Source: Bacteroidales bacterium (lineage in GTDB: Bacteria; Bacteroidota; Bacteroidia; Bacteroidales; PUMT01). From it: a DNA stretch of 48,037 nt. Where the stretch lies: contig SKND01000041.1 in the NCBI GenBank assembly GCA_007120695.1, positions 1 to 48,037 on the forward strand, given 5' to 3'. The position numbers were made by a program, and so were the translations under genes. Below are positions 1 through 9,264 of the stretch, in pieces; the first letter of the stretch is position 1, and the number at the start of each line of letters is the position of its first letter. The notes beneath the pieces were generated by a model. The model searched no databases. It saw nothing but the letters and a program-made list of their open reading frames with translations, and had not been told where the DNA came from.

Positions 1-674
1 AAAGCTGTAATATTCAGTCCTGCCTCCCCTTTGGCAATAAAAAAATCATTGGCTTCAAGGGAGTTATTTTTTATTGTAAGGCTACCTTCTATAACGAACC
101 CTGACACAAAGCTGTGGCCGCTATCAGTGTATTTATGATTGCCTTCAGCAAGTGATACCTCTTTAATAACCACCCCTTCTGTTTCCATATTCATTGGTGA
201 TCCCGGTCCGCAATAAACCTTTGTACTGATTCCCTTTCCGATAATGGTCCGGAACATGTCTGATGAATAGTTATCGTATGAAGAGGGAGTATTAAGGCTC
301 TTTTCAAGGTTAGGATCAGTCCATATTTGAAGCACCGAAGCACCAGGTTCAAGCCTTAGAGATCTGATAACACCATTTCCGGATCTGAGAACCTGTGCAT
401 CACCTGAAATAAGACTCTTCCACCTCTTTAGTTTATAGTCATAATGTTCAATGACTCCGTCAAGAACAAATGTAAGGATCTCGAATCCTTTATGAGACAG
501 TTCGCCAGTCTCACCTCCCTTAAGCGAATAGAAATGTGACCAGTAACAAATAACTGAATATGGACTCAGGAGACCATCATCTTCTCTGAAGCCCAGAGGT
601 TTTTTTTCGAACAGACCTGTTTCTCCGATTCTGCCACCAGCCTGCTCGGCACTTGTATAAGAAATTACAGCCAT
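1..674 (-). CDS. Pirin-like bicupin protein (3' end outside window)
   Basis: The reading frame starts at an ATG at 674 and is open to the window edge, giving 224 visible residues. The pattern around residues 61-80 (HKGFE, then LTFVLDG and a conserved EH) and 91-106 (GDAQVLRSGNGVIRS) follows the N-terminal cupin of the pirin family, which in true pirins binds Fe(II) and has been linked to quercetin oxidation or redox-dependent regulation. Three of the four metal ligands are not conserved. By alignment to human pirin, H56 is L59 here, H58 is kept as H61, H101 is R104 and E103 is L106. It is therefore pirin-like in fold but probably does not bind metal in the usual way. The family call is firm; the function is unknown. 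It is divergent from the dipeptidase gene, with 224 bases between them. Confidence 0.85.
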   Translation of the reverse strand, partial: MAVISYTSAEQAGGRIGETGLFEKKPLGFREDDGLLSPYSVICYWSHFYSLKGGETGELSHKGFEILTFVLDGVIEHYDYKLKRWKSLISGDAQVLRSGNGVIRSLRLEPGASVLQIWTDPNLEKSLNTPSSYDNYSSDMFRTIIGKGISTKVYCGPGSPMNMETEGVVIKEVSLAEGNHKYTDSGHSFVSGFVIEGSLTIKNNSLEANDFFIAKGEAGLNITA

Positions 675-898
675 CCCGGTTATAATAAATCATTAAAAGT
701 TGTTAAGTATAAAGATAATCAAAAATCATAAAACATCATTGAACCGCCTTTGATAATTAATTAGTCCGGTTATCGGGAGATTCCTTTTCACACGGGTTTG
801 ATTTTGTCACATTGGAAAATATTGGTATTTTAGTAAGGTTTTTCCAATAAAAAACAATCCTTCATAAATCCCCATGATACTGCGTATCACAAAAAGCT

Positions 899-2170
899 AT
901 GAAAAGAGACAACCTGATTATTCTATCCCTGGTGCTTGTATTGAGCGGCTGTGGCATTTTTCCCCGGTCAGCCGGGGACAGTTCTTTAATAGCCGATAAG
1001 ATTCACAAACAAGTATTGACTATTGATACGCATACTGACACACCGCTTCTATTCGGAAGGGAAGGATACGATATAGGAAGAAAGAATAATCCGGCGCAAC
1101 GAGGGGGACAGGTTGATTTCCCCAGAATGATTGAAGGGGGACTGGATGCAGCATTTTTTGCTGTCTTTGTGGGACAGGGTGAAAGGACTAAGGAGGGCAA
1201 CAGAGCAGCAAAAGAGAGGGCTCTGAACATTTTCCGGCAGATACATGATGCCATTGAAAATAACTCTGAAGTGGCCGGACTGGCACTCACTCCTGATGAT
1301 GCATACAGACTCAGAGATGAGGGCAGGCTGGCAATATATATAGGCCTTGAAAACGGTTACCCGTTAGGCATGGATATTTCAATGGTAGAAAAATATTACG
1401 ATCTGGGAGCCAGGTATATAACTCTCTCACACTCCAGGAACAACGACATTTGCGATTCATCTACCGATCCGAAGGGACCCGAGCATGGGGGACTGTCACA
1501 GTTTGGCAGGGAAGTGGTAAGGAAGATGAATGAAACAGGTATGATGATCGATGTAAGCCATATCTCAGATGAAGCTTTTTATGATGTTATAGGAATCACA
1601 AACACGGCTGTCATTGCCTCACATTCTAATGCCAGGGCAATATGCGACCATCCCCGGAATATGGATGACAACATGCTGTTGGCCCTGAAAGAGAACGGAG
1701 GAGTTGTCCAGGTATGTATTCTAAGTGCTTATGTTAAGACTCCTGAACCAAATCCGCAGAGAGATGCAGCACGGCAGGATTTGAGGGAGCGATTCAATAA
1801 CTTTGAAGGTCTCTCGGAAGAGAAGATGGAGCAGGCCCGCGAAGAATGGCACCTGGTAAATGAGAAATACCCGCAAGAGCTTGCCACTGTAGCCGATCTG
1901 GTAGATCATATTGATTATATTGTTGAACTTATCGGGATTGACCATGTAGGCATAGGTACAGATTTTGACGGCGGAGGATCACTCGCCGATTGTATGGATG
2001 TAACAGAGATTGGTAACATAACTCATGAGCTTGTAAACAGGGGCTACAGCAAAAAGGATATTGAAAAGATATGGGCCGGAAACTTTATGAGAGTGTTCAG
2101 AGAGACCGGGGCAGCAGCCCGGATACCATCCATAGCCCACACCAGCCGGCTTCCGTTAGCAGATCGTTAA
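899..2170 (+). CDS. Membrane dipeptidase (peptidase family M19), lipoprotein
   Basis: This 423-residue protein is a zinc dipeptidase of the renal dipeptidase family, which cleaves dipeptides, often with a D-residue or dehydro-residue at the C-terminal side. The N-terminus is a lipoprotein signal with lipobox LSGC (Cys18), so the enzyme is probably anchored in the envelope facing the periplasm. The binuclear zinc ligands are visible in order: HTD (residues 45-47), E151 in GLENG, H221 in DVSHISD and H242 in IASHSNAR. The GIGTDFDG signature follows near residue 350. Length is normal for the family. It is monocistronic, ends in a strong bidirectional terminator and converges with the oxidoreductase gene. 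The substrate is inferred only from the family. Confidence 0.95.
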   Translation: MKRDNLIILSLVLVLSGCGIFPRSAGDSSLIADKIHKQVLTIDTHTDTPLLFGREGYDIGRKNNPAQRGGQVDFPRMIEGGLDAAFFAVFVGQGERTKEGNRAAKERALNIFRQIHDAIENNSEVAGLALTPDDAYRLRDEGRLAIYIGLENGYPLGMDISMVEKYYDLGARYITLSHSRNNDICDSSTDPKGPEHGGLSQFGREVVRKMNETGMMIDVSHISDEAFYDVIGITNTAVIASHSNARAICDHPRNMDDNMLLALKENGGVVQVCILSAYVKTPEPNPQRDAARQDLRERFNNFEGLSEEKMEQAREEWHLVNEKYPQELATVADLVDHIDYIVELIGIDHVGIGTDFDGGGSLADCMDVTEIGNITHELVNRGYSKKDIEKIWAGNFMRVFRETGAAARIPSIAHTSRLPLADR

Positions 2171-2221
2171 AAAGAAAACAGGAAATAAATTTAACTAATT
2201 TTATATCGGTATCGTTTATAA

Positions 2222-2256
2222 ACAGAAAATCCCGCCTTGTGAGCGGGATTTTCTGT
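2222..2256. terminator. Bidirectional intrinsic terminator
   Basis: A perfect 14-bp inverted repeat (left arm acagaaaatcccgc, right arm gcgggattttctgt) with a 7-base loop lies between two convergent genes. The A-run in the left arm and the T-run in the right arm allow it to act on both strands. It serves the dipeptidase gene on the plus strand and the oxidoreductase gene on the minus strand. Confidence 0.85.
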
Positions 2257-2269
2257 CTGGCAAGATGTT

Positions 2270-3607
2270 TTATGCAGGTGCTGTTCCCGGGGTCGGTGGC
2301 ACTGCAGGTATATCAACCGGTCCCATCTCAAGATTCTCGGGGCCAAGTCTCATGGCAGAGTTCATCATCTCATCCCATGTCACTTCTCTCCCGGTGTAGG
2401 CTGAAACGCGCCCCATGATTGCACACATATTTGATTCTGCAACGTTCTGTGTCTCATTCAGGTAGTTGCCTGTGCGAATTGCCGTAACCAGGTTTATATG
2501 TGTCTGGTCATAAGGGCTTATAGCAACACTGTTCATTGGCTCTCCGTCATCACCAAGCGGATATTCATATTCCCAGATCACATTCCCGTTATAGTCCCAT
2601 ATCCTGTTCTGGGCGTTTGTATAACCTTCGGTACCGAATATCAATTCAGATACATTATTGGTACAACCGTCAATCTGGCGGCACATACTGTGCATATGCC
2701 TGTTATCATCAAATACAAAGTCTACGCTGAAAAAGTCATACTGATCACCCGTAGGTCTTCTGTGTCTTCCACCAAAACCGAGAGCTTTGACAGGATGCTT
2801 CTCGAAAAACCAGTTAACAACGTCAATGTTATGAACATGCTGTTCTACAATATGGTCTCCTGACAGCCAGGTCCAGTTAACCCAGTCGCGAATCATGGCT
2901 TCCATATCAGTCCAGCCTTCCTGCCTGTTGACATGCCACAGCTTGGACTGGTTCCAGTAGCAATTGGCTGAAACGAGATCTCCAATTGCTCCGTTCTTTA
3001 CCATTTCAAAGGTCTTGACATAATCGCGCTGATGCCTTCTCTGAGTACCGGCAGCAACATACAATCCGGCTGATTCGGCCATCCTGCCTGCAGCCATCAC
3101 CTGGCGCAAACCGACAGGATCAACGGCAACCGGTTTCTCAAGAAATACATGTTTACGTGCCTGTATTGCAGCTTCAAAACTTCTGGGTCTGAAATAAGGA
3201 GGCTCACAAAGAATTATATAATCAACATCTGAGTCAATGACTCTCTGATAGGCATCGAAACCGGTAAAACAATTCGCATCGGGCACCTCAACGCCAACCC
3301 TCTCCTTAAGCTGTTCCCTGCACCTGTCAAGTCTGTGCTCGAAAACATCACCCAGTGCTGCTATTTCAAGATTAGGTCCGCTATTGATAAAGTTTATAGC
3401 AGCTCCGGTACCACGGCCACCACAACCTATTACTCCTGCCCTTAATCTTTGTCCGTCAGGAGCCTGATCAGGGAATGTTGGACCAACATATGTCGGACGT
3501 CTGCTGCATGAAGATACAACTGCACCTACACCAAGGGCACCAAGGGCACCTATGGCTGCAGCATTACCAAGAAATTTGCGCCGACTTAAAGCTTTTTTTT
3601 GATTCAT
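2270..3607 (-). CDS. Gfo/Idh/MocA family oxidoreductase, Tat-exported
   Basis: This 445-residue NAD(P)-dependent sugar oxidoreductase-type protein begins with a twin-arginine signal (SRRKFLG, residues 8-14, then an Ala/Gly-rich hydrophobic stretch), so it is folded with cofactor before export. The Rossmann signature GCGGRG is at residues 61-66 and the family motif EKPVAVD is near residue 155. The conserved HNIDVVNWF helix, which carries the active-site His/Asp region, lies in the C-terminal half. Periplasmic members of this family are common in Bacteroidota near glycan-use genes, and some (GH109) act as NAD-dependent glycosidases, but no polysaccharide locus is next to it here. Substrate unknown. 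It is transcribed alone, with 172 bases to the upstream cytochrome gene, and I see no clear promoter box. Confidence 0.9.
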   Translation of the reverse strand: MNQKKALSRRKFLGNAAAIGALGALGVGAVVSSCSRRPTYVGPTFPDQAPDGQRLRAGVIGCGGRGTGAAINFINSGPNLEIAALGDVFEHRLDRCREQLKERVGVEVPDANCFTGFDAYQRVIDSDVDYIILCEPPYFRPRSFEAAIQARKHVFLEKPVAVDPVGLRQVMAAGRMAESAGLYVAAGTQRRHQRDYVKTFEMVKNGAIGDLVSANCYWNQSKLWHVNRQEGWTDMEAMIRDWVNWTWLSGDHIVEQHVHNIDVVNWFFEKHPVKALGFGGRHRRPTGDQYDFFSVDFVFDDNRHMHSMCRQIDGCTNNVSELIFGTEGYTNAQNRIWDYNGNVIWEYEYPLGDDGEPMNSVAISPYDQTHINLVTAIRTGNYLNETQNVAESNMCAIMGRVSAYTGREVTWDEMMNSAMRLGPENLEMGPVDIPAVPPTPGTAPA

Positions 3608-3779
3608 AATGAATTTTATTAGATTATTAGAATTGGTTAAAAAAGATTATTTAGTGCTTGTCCATAATGTCCGCCTGATGCTTTACGCTCGTCAAAATTT
3701 ATCAGATGTGACTTTTTGATTAAGACACAGAATTTATGGACGGATTACATTTTGATTTTATTAATATTTCGAATTTTTG

Positions 3780-5297
3780 TCAGTTATCGGGATCCCAATC
3801 CATTACGACCCTGAAGCCAACCTCTCTTGTATCGGTAAACCACCATTCACTCTTTGGTATCTGGGGGTCAGTCATCTGCCATGCCTGATGCCTGGTGTGG
3901 CTCCTGGCAGCAACTCTTACGTCACCTGCATCTGAAGTGAATGATCCTCCCCTGATGACTCTCTCAGTACCGGAACCGGGTCCGGTCGGATCAACAACAA
4001 CCTGTCCTGCCTGGTACTGTGAATAAGCATCCGGAGCATACCAGTCGGAGCAGAATTCATAAACATTGCCAAGCATATTTTCAAGTCCGAACGGATTCGG
4101 CCATACTGTTCCGGGTGGCTGTGTTCTTGACTGGCTGTTTTCACTGTAAATTACGTAGGAATTGATTACAGCCGTATCAGGTCCGAAGATCCTGTTAAGA
4201 AATCGGTCACTGCTGAACTTTCTTGGATCACCCTCAAAGAAATAGGGACCTGTAGTACCTCCCCTTGCTGCATATTCCCATTCGGCCTCTGTCGGTAACC
4301 GGTAAGACTTGCCCGTCATTGCAGATAACCATTTGGTATAGGTCTCGGCAGCGTGCCATGTCATTGTAATGGCTGGTCGGGAACCCATGCCCCAGCCCTG
4401 ATCAGGCAGTCCCCATGGAGGAGTTGGACCGGTTATTGCGTCAACCTCTCCGAGATTTGTGGCATAAATATTGTCCTGCCTGCCTTCCGCTGCTGTTGAC
4501 TCATAAAAGGCAATAAACTCTTCCCAGCTCACCTCGATGCGGCCCATGAGAAACGGGCTGATCTGAACTTCCACCTGGGGACCTTCGTCATCATTTCTGT
4601 AAGGCTCATCCGGCGGACTTCCCATTGTGAATGTACCACCCGGTATGGCAACCATATCAAAAGCAATGGGGGTACCAGGGATTTGCTCGGTAAAATCGCC
4701 GAAAGTCTCTACAACAGCTGGTTCGGTAAAAACCTCACGATCGGTGTCATCGGCTGTTCCAAATTCGATCCCCTTCTGTGCGATTTCAGAATAGTGCCCC
4801 ACATGCAGATGGCAGTTAAGACAACTCAGGTCATCCTGGTTCTGGTTATAGTACAGATGAGCCTGTTGCCCGTCTTGAGAAAGCTGCATGGGAAAAAGAT
4901 TCTGATGGCATTTTGTACAGGATTCATCATAGACAAAATCAACAGCTTTTTCAACAGTTCTTTTAGCCTCCCAGTTTATCGATTCGGGATCTTTGAATAT
5001 CCAGCCATACACATCTTTGGATCCATGCTTGGCCTTTGCAAGCAGATAATTGATATCCCCCGGAGGAGGAAGATGACATTCTGCACACTGAACATATATC
5101 CCACTCTTGTTGTCATAATGTGTTGATTTTTTCCATGACTCTTCTGCATGAGGGTGTACGTGACAGGCATTGCAAAACTCATTTGTAGAAGTGTACCTGA
5201 CTATCCTGTCGCCCAGAAAAAGAAATAAAGTAGTAAGCACAACAGGCACCAGTATGATGAACCTGCGACCACGTCTAAAGGATTCTCTCTTGATCAT
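3780..5297 (-). CDS. NapC/NrfH-type tetraheme cytochrome c fused to an FGE/SUMF1-fold domain
   Basis: This 505-residue protein has two modules. The first starts with a basic N-terminus and one membrane helix (about residues 12-30), followed by four CxxCH heme motifs: CNACH (42-46), CAECH (71-75), CTKCH (127-131) and CLNCH (159-163). This layout matches the membrane quinol-oxidising cytochromes NapC/NrfH. The second, from about 215 to the C-terminus, is a formylglycine-generating-enzyme-like fold: it opens with VAIPGGTFTMGS, has RLPTEAEWEYAARGG in the middle and ends with VIRGGSF and GFR. In the GGSF region the two catalytic cysteines of true FGE are absent (the run is GGSFTSDAGDVRVAARS), so sulfatase activation is unlikely. 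A periplasmic protein that takes electrons from the quinone pool through the hemes is a reasonable inference. The role of the second domain is unknown. Flanked by gaps of 172 and 181 bases, it is apparently monocistronic. Confidence 0.9.
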   Translation of the reverse strand: MIKRESFRRGRRFIILVPVVLTTLFLFLGDRIVRYTSTNEFCNACHVHPHAEESWKKSTHYDNKSGIYVQCAECHLPPPGDINYLLAKAKHGSKDVYGWIFKDPESINWEAKRTVEKAVDFVYDESCTKCHQNLFPMQLSQDGQQAHLYYNQNQDDLSCLNCHLHVGHYSEIAQKGIEFGTADDTDREVFTEPAVVETFGDFTEQIPGTPIAFDMVAIPGGTFTMGSPPDEPYRNDDEGPQVEVQISPFLMGRIEVSWEEFIAFYESTAAEGRQDNIYATNLGEVDAITGPTPPWGLPDQGWGMGSRPAITMTWHAAETYTKWLSAMTGKSYRLPTEAEWEYAARGGTTGPYFFEGDPRKFSSDRFLNRIFGPDTAVINSYVIYSENSQSRTQPPGTVWPNPFGLENMLGNVYEFCSDWYAPDAYSQYQAGQVVVDPTGPGSGTERVIRGGSFTSDAGDVRVAARSHTRHQAWQMTDPQIPKSEWWFTDTREVGFRVVMDWDPDN

Positions 5298-5478
5298 TAA
5301 TTAGTAATATTGAAAATAAATCAAACTATTTGGAGTATCTACAACTTGCTATCCTGCAGGACATTAAGGGTCGCCTTCATTGTTAAGGCTGATAACCGCA
5401 ATTATCCATAGCAATTATAAGCATTTTCTTTAAAAAACCTAATGATATTTACTTTTATTTGATGTGTTTATATAGATT

Positions 5479-6864
5479 TTATTTAACACGGGCCGTCTGG
5501 TCCTGTAATCTTGCCCGGGTTCTTTCAGCAACCGGAGCAAGGATTTCTGTTATCCTGCTTCTGAGGATTGAAATATTTCTGCCGTGGGAACTCTCATTTT
5601 TGCACAGCCTTCTGAAATACAATTCCTCCTTTAACGCCCGGGATGACCGGCGGCACCTGTATGCATAGTACCCGATGAAAGGCATGGCAATAATCATTGG
5701 TATAGTTATGCTAACCGGCAGAAAAGAAGAAAACAGGACTGCAAGCAGCACATAATTTAGAGGAATAAGTAAAAATCCCAGAGCAAACTTAAAGGAGCTG
5801 ATAAACTGGGGGTCCTTTAGCTTTTTCAATGCTATTCTGATAACTGCATATGGAAATATATGCAGGGCAAATCCGGCAAGAAATAAAGGGTAGCACAATA
5901 CCTGTTTGACAAATGAATAAACAGGGTTGTGACCAGTATTGTTTTCAAGTGCCTGGGGAGAGATGCCGTAGTTTTCTGTTAACCGGAGTAACTCATCACC
6001 CAGTTCCCTTAATTTTTGAACCTTTTCAGGATTCTCATCAAAAAACTCATACATAGATTGAGAGAATGTCTTTGAGATTAAAAAATTACTGCATGTGCCG
6101 GAAATCCCTTTACCAAATTGTTTTCTCAAAGCAGCTGATCCGGTTACCATCAGCAGGTAGTCCTTGTCATAATGATGCTCGTCTCTTACATTTATCATCA
6201 AAGAACTCAATGATTTTGCGAGATCTTCCCTCATAGAGTTAATTCCTTTCTGGGGATGAGTTGCATAAAGTTCGCGATAATCAGACACACTCAACGGCTC
6301 ACCATAATTAACTGCAAGTTCCTCAAACACGCCGGAGGTGTCGCTAAAATCAAGTCCTACCGGAACAATCTTAACATCAAGATCTCCTACGTAGATCTCA
6401 TCAGCCCTGAATGCGATCCTGAATATCCCTTTTTTGAGGGTACGCAACCGTTTTTTATCCCCATGATTACCTTCTGGCATTATTCCGATACTTCCTCCCC
6501 CTGCAAGTACTGCTGCAGTACTTCTGAATGTATCCTCATTCTGGCTCATATTGCCTACACCATCCCTGATACGGTAAACGGGCATTATCTTTAAAAAATG
6601 AAGCACCCTGGCTATAAATGGATTCCTGAATAAATCGGCTCTGGCAAGATATACCGGCTGATATTTATTGGTAAGTAAAACGGCAAGAGCATCCATCAGG
6701 GCATTCTGATGGTTGGCAGCAAAAATCAATCCGCCCCCTTCGGGAATATTCTCTCTTCCATAAATATGCACCTTTCTGTAAAACAGATGAAATGCAATCG
6801 ACGTAAAAAATTTAACTACTGCATATTTCCATGACCACCTGCCGGTATTCAGATTTGGATCCAT
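5479..6864 (-). CDS. PlsC-type lysophospholipid acyltransferase family protein
   Basis: This is a 461-residue membrane-associated acyltransferase of the 1-acylglycerol-3-phosphate acyltransferase superfamily. The catalytic NHxxxxD motif is NHQNALMD at residues 51-58, and the substrate-binding block appears as MPEGNHG near residue 130, a variant of EGTR. About 200 residues beyond the usual PlsC length follow the catalytic domain, including a charged helical segment and two or three hydrophobic segments at about 315-400, so it is a larger family member and not the housekeeping PlsC. The acyl acceptor cannot be read from the sequence. It is divergent from the DCC gene across about 200 bases that hold nothing else I recognise. 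Confidence 0.88.
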   Translation of the reverse strand: MDPNLNTGRWSWKYAVVKFFTSIAFHLFYRKVHIYGRENIPEGGGLIFAANHQNALMDALAVLLTNKYQPVYLARADLFRNPFIARVLHFLKIMPVYRIRDGVGNMSQNEDTFRSTAAVLAGGGSIGIMPEGNHGDKKRLRTLKKGIFRIAFRADEIYVGDLDVKIVPVGLDFSDTSGVFEELAVNYGEPLSVSDYRELYATHPQKGINSMREDLAKSLSSLMINVRDEHHYDKDYLLMVTGSAALRKQFGKGISGTCSNFLISKTFSQSMYEFFDENPEKVQKLRELGDELLRLTENYGISPQALENNTGHNPVYSFVKQVLCYPLFLAGFALHIFPYAVIRIALKKLKDPQFISSFKFALGFLLIPLNYVLLAVLFSSFLPVSITIPMIIAMPFIGYYAYRCRRSSRALKEELYFRRLCKNESSHGRNISILRSRITEILAPVAERTRARLQDQTARVK

Positions 6865-7062
6865 ATCAGGTCAGGTTAATTGCCGGCAAGATAATTATTA
6901 TTTCAAAATATACAATATGTCTCACTGACGGTTCCTCTTACTCATGTAAAATTTTACTGGTTAATGGTATTATTTGTAATTTAGCAGGATGAAACACTGA
7001 ATACGAATTATCTGCAAAATATAACTCATTGATTACAAAATTGATTAACCTGATTTGTACGT

Positions 7063-7509
7063 ATGAAGCCGGTTAAGATGACAAAGGGAGCTGACAACAA
7101 ATCGCTGATCCTTTTCGACGGAGTATGTGTACTCTGCTCAAATGTAGTCAGGTTCATCATCAGGCACGATAAAAATGACCATTTCAGGTTTGCTGCCCTT
7201 CAGAGCCGGTGCGCCGGCAAAATCCTGGCTGACGAAAAGATCCCGCCCGGGAATTTTGATACGGTTGTACTTGTTGAAAACGGGAAGGTGTACCAGCGTT
7301 CTGACGCAGTTTTAAGGATTGCAGGGAAATTATCAGGCGGATGGTCTCTTCTTCGGTTCTTTATAATCATTCCGGCAACTGTTCGCGACTTTTTTTATAA
7401 ATTTGTCGCCAAAAAAAGATACAGATGGTTTGGTAAATATAACCAGTGCATGATCCCAGACAGCAACATTGCAAGCAAGTTTGCCGATCAGTCGTTTCTT
7501 GATAATTGA
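7063..7509 (+). CDS. DCC family thiol-disulfide oxidoreductase (DUF393, YuxK-like)
   Basis: This 148-residue protein has the family's hallmark DGVCVLC (residues 19-25), a CxxC-type redox motif just after the first beta strand, followed by the conserved FAALQS region. Members are predicted thioredoxin-fold redox proteins of unknown partner, and no export signal is seen. An alternative start is the Met at residue 6. The DUF3078 gene starts only 11 bases after its stop, so the two are probably cotranscribed. Confidence 0.9.
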   Translation: MKPVKMTKGADNKSLILFDGVCVLCSNVVRFIIRHDKNDHFRFAALQSRCAGKILADEKIPPGNFDTVVLVENGKVYQRSDAVLRIAGKLSGGWSLLRFFIIIPATVRDFFYKFVAKKRYRWFGKYNQCMIPDSNIASKFADQSFLDN

Positions 7510-7520
7510 ATATAACTATT

Positions 7521-8654
7521 ATGAAAAAATCCGGAGCTATACTCCTGACAGGAGGAGTTTTTCAGCTTATATGCATTCTGTATGCCTCTGCTGCACCCTC
7601 TCACTATACTTCACCATTAAACAGCACACGTTATTCCGACACAATTCACCTGGTCGATACTATAAGACTGACAGATCCAGTTCAACCAGCTGACACTATC
7701 CTGCTGAATGACACTATAGAGATTATTGATGCCATTCAGCCGGGTAATACTGTTAAGATGAATGACACCATAACTTCTCCTGTGGCCGGCCAGCAAAAAG
7801 CTGAAGAGGAAGTGGGGGAAGAGCCCAAACCATCAAACTGGACAAAAGGTGTTCACTCCTCCCTGAGCTTTGCACAAATCTCACTCTCCAACTGGTCTGC
7901 CGGCGGACAAAATTCCATGTCTTTCAATTCATACTTTAACTCATTTATTAATTACAAGTCGCCGGATGAGAGATTCACATGGGAAAATTCGCTTGACCTT
8001 GGTTATGGTCTTATAAACCAGGAACACCGGCGAACGGTAAAAAGCGATGACAAAATAGATTTCTCAACAAAAATGGGACTCAGGGCGTCAGAATTCTGGC
8101 AATATAGTTCACTTATCAACTTCAAGACACAATGGGCCAAAGGATTTAAATCGCCGGGTGACACGCTTAAGATTTCCAATTTCATGGCACCTGCCTACCT
8201 GAATATTTCGATTGGGATGGACCACAGGTTTGACGAACAGCTCAGATTTTATCTTTCACCTCTTGCAGGAAGGGTTACCTATGTCCTTGACGACGATTTG
8301 TCGGCTGCGGGAGCCTTCGGAGTAGAACAAGGAGAGAACAAAAAATATGAATTCGGTGGTTTTATCAGGGTGCAATTCAACGCAACGCTTATGGAGAATA
8401 TCACTGTGAGTTCAAGACTGGAGCTTTTCTCCAACTACCTGGATAAACCACAAAATATGGATGTCAACTCCGACACAAGGATCAATATGCAAATTACCAG
8501 GTTTATTGCTGCTAATCTGCAGATCCAGATGATGTATGATGAGAGTTCCAAGATCAGGGTGGATACAACGGGTGATGGCGCCCTTGACACCACAATCGGT
8601 CCGCGGGTGCAACTTAAACAGGTTTTCGGACTGGGACTGTCATACAGGTTTTAG
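7521..8654 (+). CDS. DUF3078 family envelope protein
   Basis: I place the start at the ATG at 7521, which gives a signal peptide of about 25 residues (MKKSGAILLTGG and a hydrophobic core to an Ala-rich cleavage site); an upstream in-frame TTG at 7506 overlaps the previous stop. The mature protein is about 350 residues. Residues 40-84 form an unusual spacer with repeated D-T-I/V units separated by 5-8 residues. The DUF3078 domain begins near 105 with NWTKG and SLSFAQISLSNWSAGG, and the rest is rich in alternating hydrophobic/polar strands ending in aromatic YRF, as in outer-membrane barrel-type proteins. Function unknown. It is convergent with the DUF4924 gene. Confidence 0.88.
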   Translation: MKKSGAILLTGGVFQLICILYASAAPSHYTSPLNSTRYSDTIHLVDTIRLTDPVQPADTILLNDTIEIIDAIQPGNTVKMNDTITSPVAGQQKAEEEVGEEPKPSNWTKGVHSSLSFAQISLSNWSAGGQNSMSFNSYFNSFINYKSPDERFTWENSLDLGYGLINQEHRRTVKSDDKIDFSTKMGLRASEFWQYSSLINFKTQWAKGFKSPGDTLKISNFMAPAYLNISIGMDHRFDEQLRFYLSPLAGRVTYVLDDDLSAAGAFGVEQGENKKYEFGGFIRVQFNATLMENITVSSRLELFSNYLDKPQNMDVNSDTRINMQITRFIAANLQIQMMYDESSKIRVDTTGDGALDTTIGPRVQLKQVFGLGLSYRF

Positions 8655-8695
8655 GCATCAGCTAAATTGTGTGTCATACGCCTGTGCATAAACAC

Positions 8696-9244
8696 TCAGG
8701 CTTCAGCCTCGCCGGAAGCATCCTCAAAGGCCTTGAATTTTAAGCTAAGCATACCCAGAAATTTTATAAAATGATCCATAGCGCCCGATGTTTCCGGGGT
8801 AATTTTGTCATTTCTCAGGCGCATCATCAGATACAGGTAAACTGCATTCAGGCAGGTTTCAATTTCATTATTAGCAGACCACTTTTGCCTGGCATTCATC
8901 TCCCTGATGAGAGGCATAACCGATGCATACATCTGATTATAATCTGATTCTTCCGGCTTATTGAGAAGTAATAAGTGAAACCCGTAAAGTTCGTTAATGA
9001 CATTCGTGATAAAACTGACGTGGCCCACCTTTTCAACCTTATCATTCTTCATGTTAATTGCAAGATTTTCGTACCAGTCCCTTATCTCTTTTTTAACATT
9101 ACCTGGCTGGTCATATTTGCTTATGAGGTCCCTTTCAAGCCTGTCAATATCAAATTCAAATGCCCTGATAGTATCTTCTACCTGCCACATATAAAGTATA
9201 TATTCGGCTATGTTGGTTTTTCTTTTTTCACGTGAAATAAGCAT
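8696..9244 (-). CDS. DUF4924 family protein
   Basis: This 182-residue soluble, mostly helical protein is of a family found in Bacteroidota. The recognisable parts are the N-terminal REKRKTNIAEYILYMWQVED and the central INELYGFHLLLLNKPEE. There is no signal peptide, membrane segment or catalytic motif that I can identify. It is the last gene of the leftward prs-rplY-pth run, 20 bases downstream of the S4-domain gene. The last ten or so residues are Ala/Glu-rich. The family call is good; the function is unknown. Confidence 0.85.
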   Translation of the reverse strand: MLISREKRKTNIAEYILYMWQVEDTIRAFEFDIDRLERDLISKYDQPGNVKKEIRDWYENLAINMKNDKVEKVGHVSFITNVINELYGFHLLLLNKPEESDYNQMYASVMPLIREMNARQKWSANNEIETCLNAVYLYLMMRLRNDKITPETSGAMDHFIKFLGMLSLKFKAFEDASGEAEA

Positions 9245-9264
9245 GGCGTTAGTTTTCAGTTGTA

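Noticed and set aside
3780-5297. Genuine formylglycine-generating enzyme that activates sulfatases
   Set aside because: The catalytic cysteines are missing and there is no sulfatase gene nearby.
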